Shown one piece after another: positions 53,576-56,147 of a DNA stretch of 56,147 bases (the stretch's first letter is position 1; the number at the start of each line of letters is the position of its first letter). The notes under the pieces were generated by a model, which worked only from the letters and a program-made list of their open reading frames with translations, made no database searches and was not told the DNA's origin. Made by a program: the position numbers and the translations under genes. This DNA comes from Cladosporium sp. IMV 00045. Taxonomy: Eukaryota > Ascomycota > Dothideomycetes > Cladosporiales > Cladosporiaceae. The stretch spans positions 1 through 56,147 of the forward strand of contig MSJI02000700.1 in NCBI GenBank assembly GCA_001931905.2, written 5' to 3'.

Positions 53576-54382
53576 CTAAGCCTTGCCAGCGAGAGCAATG
53601 GCCTCGATCTCGACGGGCACGCCCTTGGGCAGCTGGTAGACGGCGACGCAAGAGCGGGCCGGCTTGTGCGTGAAGTACTTCTCGTACACCGAGTTCATCT
53701 CGGCGAAGTTGTCCATGGTGGTGATGAAGACGTTGACCTTTGTGCGTTCGACGTCAGTACCCTATCGAAGAACACATATTCCTGCTCATGGCGGTATGCT
53801 CAGGTTTCATGAGTGGACTGTGGGCATGTTTCAACTCACCTTAACGATACGGTCGATACCGCTGCCGGCGTCCTCGAGGATGTTCTTGAGCGCCTCGCAG
53901 CACGCCTTGGTCTTGTCGGCCACGCTGCCCTCGACCAGGTTGCCCTGGGCGTCTGCGGGGATCTGGCCGGAAACCCAGATCTGGCCTGCGGCCTCAATGG
54001 CCTGGGACTTTGTGGAGCTGTTAGTATGGGAGTTTTCTGACTACGCCACGAGCTGGTGATGTTCAGGTGCTGCGATTGAGCAATGCAGCTGTTTTGTAGG
54101 AAACTTACGTAGTGGGCAACAGCTAGAAAGAGTTTCGTATTAGCATGAGTTGTTGGTTTATATGCTGAATATCAAAGACAACTCACCCGGAGCGGCCCTG
54201 CTGGAAGAGATCTTCTTGATATCGCTCATTGTTCTGATTTGAAGTGGGGTTGACGACGGCTTGCTCAAAGGGAATCTAGACGGCGAGGAGACGAAAGCTG
54301 ATTTGTGGCAAAGTCGAGGAGTGAGAAGTGGACGAGTAGAAGGAATAGAAGAAGAGGTATTAGTCAAAAGTCTTCGCGACAT
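53576..54382 (-). CDS. mmf1: Rid/YjgF family protein (Mmf1/Hmf1-like) with possible mitochondrial presequence
   Basis: Four exons: 54382-54187, 54122-54109 (14 nt), 54007-53840, 53737-53576; 179 residues from the first ATG. A second in-frame ATG at 54229 gives the usual 128-residue form. The core shows [46 protein letters not shown] and [24 protein letters not shown], with the conserved Arg of the Rid active site. Family members hydrolyse reactive enamine/imine intermediates from amino-acid deamination. The 51-residue extension is rich in Arg, Ser, Thr and Leu and has no acidic residue, typical of a mitochondrial targeting peptide. Yeast has separate mitochondrial (Mmf1) and cytosolic (Hmf1) genes; here one gene may supply both by alternative initiation. 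Confidence 0.92.
54109..54122 (-). other. 14-nt microexon of the Rid gene
   Basis: Flanked by TAG before and GTAAGT after. It contributes the residues that link ...RAAP to HYSQAIE. Skipping it shifts the frame, so it must be included in the functional mRNA. Confidence 0.85.
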
Positions 54383-55193
54383 ACCTTTTTACACAACGCA
54401 AGACCGCAAGCTACCTATGTGGACAGCTTTATGTTAAGCCGAAGCCGGCGCAAGCAGACACAGTCCCACTGGTGGAGCACATACGCACTTGGGAGAGGCT
54501 CTGCGAAGCTCTCGAAGGGCGCGTCGCGGGATCGCCATCTCCTTTGGGAAATCGGTGGGTCGTTTTGCCCAATGCAGTGGATGGAGGCGGGATGTTCAAC
54601 AAACAGACATGTGAAGAGATAGGGTAATAGCCGTGGGAACAGTTGAGCTTGTGTGACCTTATTCTTTAGTCGTGACATAACATGCCATGGTCAGTACTGT
54701 AGTACAGCGTGCTCATTCGACATCTTTGACACATGGAAGAGACCAAAAAAAAAAAAAAAACGTAAAGACCGTGATCCAAGCGTATACAGAATAGTGGAAT
54801 GGTAATTCCAAAGATGAAGAGATGAAGAGCCAACAAATCAGCTCCCCTTCCTCCCAATTTGCCGCTCAAATGTAGAGATCAACGAAGTGAACAATTTTTA
54901 CATGTCTCAATTGCGATCATTCTCATGACGAAGAGCAGACAAGACACCATGTTAATAGATCGGCAAAAAAAGTAGCGATAAGAAGTAAGAAATCCAGTAC
55001 CCTTTTCTTTCTCATCCTGAAGGAAGACACATGGAAAAATAATAATAGAAATAATAATACGAATCCCAGAAACCATAAATAAGAAATCCCAAACCCACAA
55101 AAAGCGCCATCGCTAAACAAAACCATCAACCCCAACCCAAACCATTACCTTTCAACTTTTTCATCAAACCCTCCTTCTTCTTCATTTCCCGCC
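54383..55193. other. Intergenic: upstream of the Rid gene and 3' flank of the second TRP-like gene
   Basis: About 800 bases. It includes a run of A (54747-54763), and a 3'-flank block (about 54960-55035) similar to the flank of the left TRP-like gene. Confidence 0.6.
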
Positions 55194-56147
55194 TCAAAAC
55201 CTCCCCCCTCGATCCCACCTCCCCTCATCCAACGAATTCCCAGACGACCCCTCAAACCCCTCGAAATCAAACCCACCCCCCTGCTGCTGCGGCTGTCCAG
55301 CGTAAAAGTGTGATTGATCGCCCGACGGCGTCCTTCTCGAACTGCGCCTCGGCACGCCTGGCGTGCGGTACGAAGCGGAGGGCGGCGAGATGGGTTCGCG
55401 GTTTGGTTGCGGGGTGGGCCAGGAGAGCTCGTCGACGGAGCGCAGCCAGTCTTGACTCTGTCCTTGAGCTTGGCTGCTATGGCCGGCGCTGGGGTTTGCT
55501 TGCGTGGATGTGAGGTCGGAGGTGCGTTGCGAGTTGAAGCGGGAGGGGAGGTCGAGGGTGCCGATGGGATCGATGGGGGCGAGGGAAGGGATTTCGGTGT
55601 GTTTTTGGGAGGTGGTTGTGGGTTGCGGGGGCAGGGTGCTGGAACCGGTTTCTGTGCTCGGGCGCTGCTTGGTGCGCGTGGAGGGGCTGGTGGAGGTGGT
55701 GGTGATGTCCGCGCTGGGACGGCCGAAGCGAGTGTCCTGCTCGGAGGATACTTTCTTGTCGACGACGGGGCTGTCGGGTTCGAAGGAAGGACGGGAGTCG
55801 TCGTATGGCCCGCCGACGCCGAAGTCGAACGGCTGGGCGTCTTTGCGCAGTCGGTCGTTCGGACTGAGACTTCGAGCTGCGCCGGCTGCGGCTTGCGAGT
55901 CGCCTTGTTGTATGGGCGGGGAGTCTTGGTATGGTTCCGCGTGCATCGGCGGTGAGTTCACCATCTCGTGTTCCTCCTGGCCGTCGCCGCCGTGCATCAG
56001 CTGCCGCTGCATGGGAGCCGAGCGCACGACTTCGAAGCCTTTGCTCTGCTCTTTCTGCTTCTGCTTGCCGCCTTGCATGCCCACGACGAGGCGTTGGAAC
56101 CAGCTTTGCGCATTCGCAGCTGGGCCTTCGGGGTCGGCAGGGCCGGT
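54979..56147 (-). repeat. Right arm of the inverted duplication, continuing past the window
   Basis: Reverse-complement counterpart of 43674-44862. The first window-edge bases correspond to the ACCGGCCCTGCCGACCCCGA segment at about 43674, so the duplication extends beyond 56147. Within the window the arm is at least 1.17 kb. Confidence 0.9.
55194..56147 (-). CDS. Second TRP-like / Flc-family gene, C-terminal part only (cut by window edge)
   Basis: The frame is open to the right edge and encodes 317 residues of the disordered C-terminal tail. It begins TGPADPEGPAANAQSWFQRL, the same as in the gene at 41192-44662. The first ~160 residues are almost identical to that copy; a Leu/Val change after VVDKK is the visible substitution. 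The following ~150 residues diverge by indels in Pro/Gln/Ser/Thr-rich DNA but keep the landmarks IPSLAPIDPIGTLDLPSRFNSQRTSD, DWLRSVDELSWPTP and GVPRRSSRRTPSGDQSHFYAGQ. The tail is shorter (SLDEGRWDRGGRF end). No membrane part is visible in the window, so whether the gene is complete cannot be judged. Confidence 0.88.
   Translation of the reverse strand, partial: TGPADPEGPAANAQSWFQRLVVGMQGGKQKQKEQSKGFEVVRSAPMQRQLMHGGDGQEEHEMVNSPPMHAEPYQDSPPIQQGDSQAAAGAARSLSPNDRLRKDAQPFDFGVGGPYDDSRPSFEPDSPVVDKKVSSEQDTRFGRPSADITTTSTSPSTRTKQRPSTETGSSTLPPQPTTTSQKHTEIPSLAPIDPIGTLDLPSRFNSQRTSDLTSTQANPSAGHSSQAQGQSQDWLRSVDELSWPTPQPNREPISPPSASYRTPGVPRRSSRRTPSGDQSHFYAGQPQQQGGGFDFEGFEGSSGNSLDEGRWDRGGRF

Overview
The window is nuclear DNA from a filamentous ascomycete. 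Introns are short (about 50-100 nt), intergenic DNA is moderately GC-rich, and the gene families are typical of Pezizomycotina: a HET-domain protein, a Zn2Cys6 regulator, a JEN carboxylate permease, a GtaA-type glutaminase and a fungal TRP-like channel. The style suggests a dothideomycete (Capnodiales/Mycosphaerellales-like), but that placement is inference. There is one 20-N assembly gap (44868-44887). I saw no rRNA, tRNA, CRISPR array or transposase.

Layout, left to right. An IQGAP/Rng2 cytokinesis scaffold (its ORF is open at the left edge) is followed by a degenerate HET-domain gene converging on a four-pass membrane protein. Next comes a nutrient block: a JEN1-type monocarboxylate permease and a Dal5/ACS-type permease, both on the minus strand, with a type-B carboxylesterase diverging from the second. 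Then come a FYVE-RING ubiquitin ligase (Pib1-like), a five-exon Zn2Cys6 transcription factor with about 3.2 kb of upstream DNA, Rib7 of riboflavin synthesis, and a secreted GtaA-like glutaminase. A repeat-rich, gene-poor stretch (34.7-36.6 kb) precedes an unrecognised 598-residue protein with internal repeats. After that come a large TRP/ML-domain membrane protein, a peroxisomal SCP-x-type thiolase, a small PPxY-motif protein, a Myb/SANT-like nuclear protein and a Rid/YjgF (Mmf1/Hmf1) protein. At the right edge is the C-terminal third of a second TRP-like gene, on the opposite strand.

The observations I value most are these. (1) The JEN1-like gene carries what reads as a [D1,2] spliceosomal twin intron (stwintron): the frame can only be restored by removing an internal intron that splits the donor of an external one. 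(2) The 3' end of the TRP-like gene occurs twice in inverted orientation about 10 kb apart. Near-identical, mostly synonymous sequence gives way to a diverged tail, and the left arm runs into the assembly gap. (3) The Rid gene has two in-frame start codons separated by a presequence-like extension and contains a 14-nt microexon, so one gene may make mitochondrial and cytosolic forms. (4) The 598-residue gene and the repeat arrays beside it look lineage-specific.

Gene models with introns were built by hand. I required frame continuity, GT/AG boundaries and family-conserved residues across each junction.
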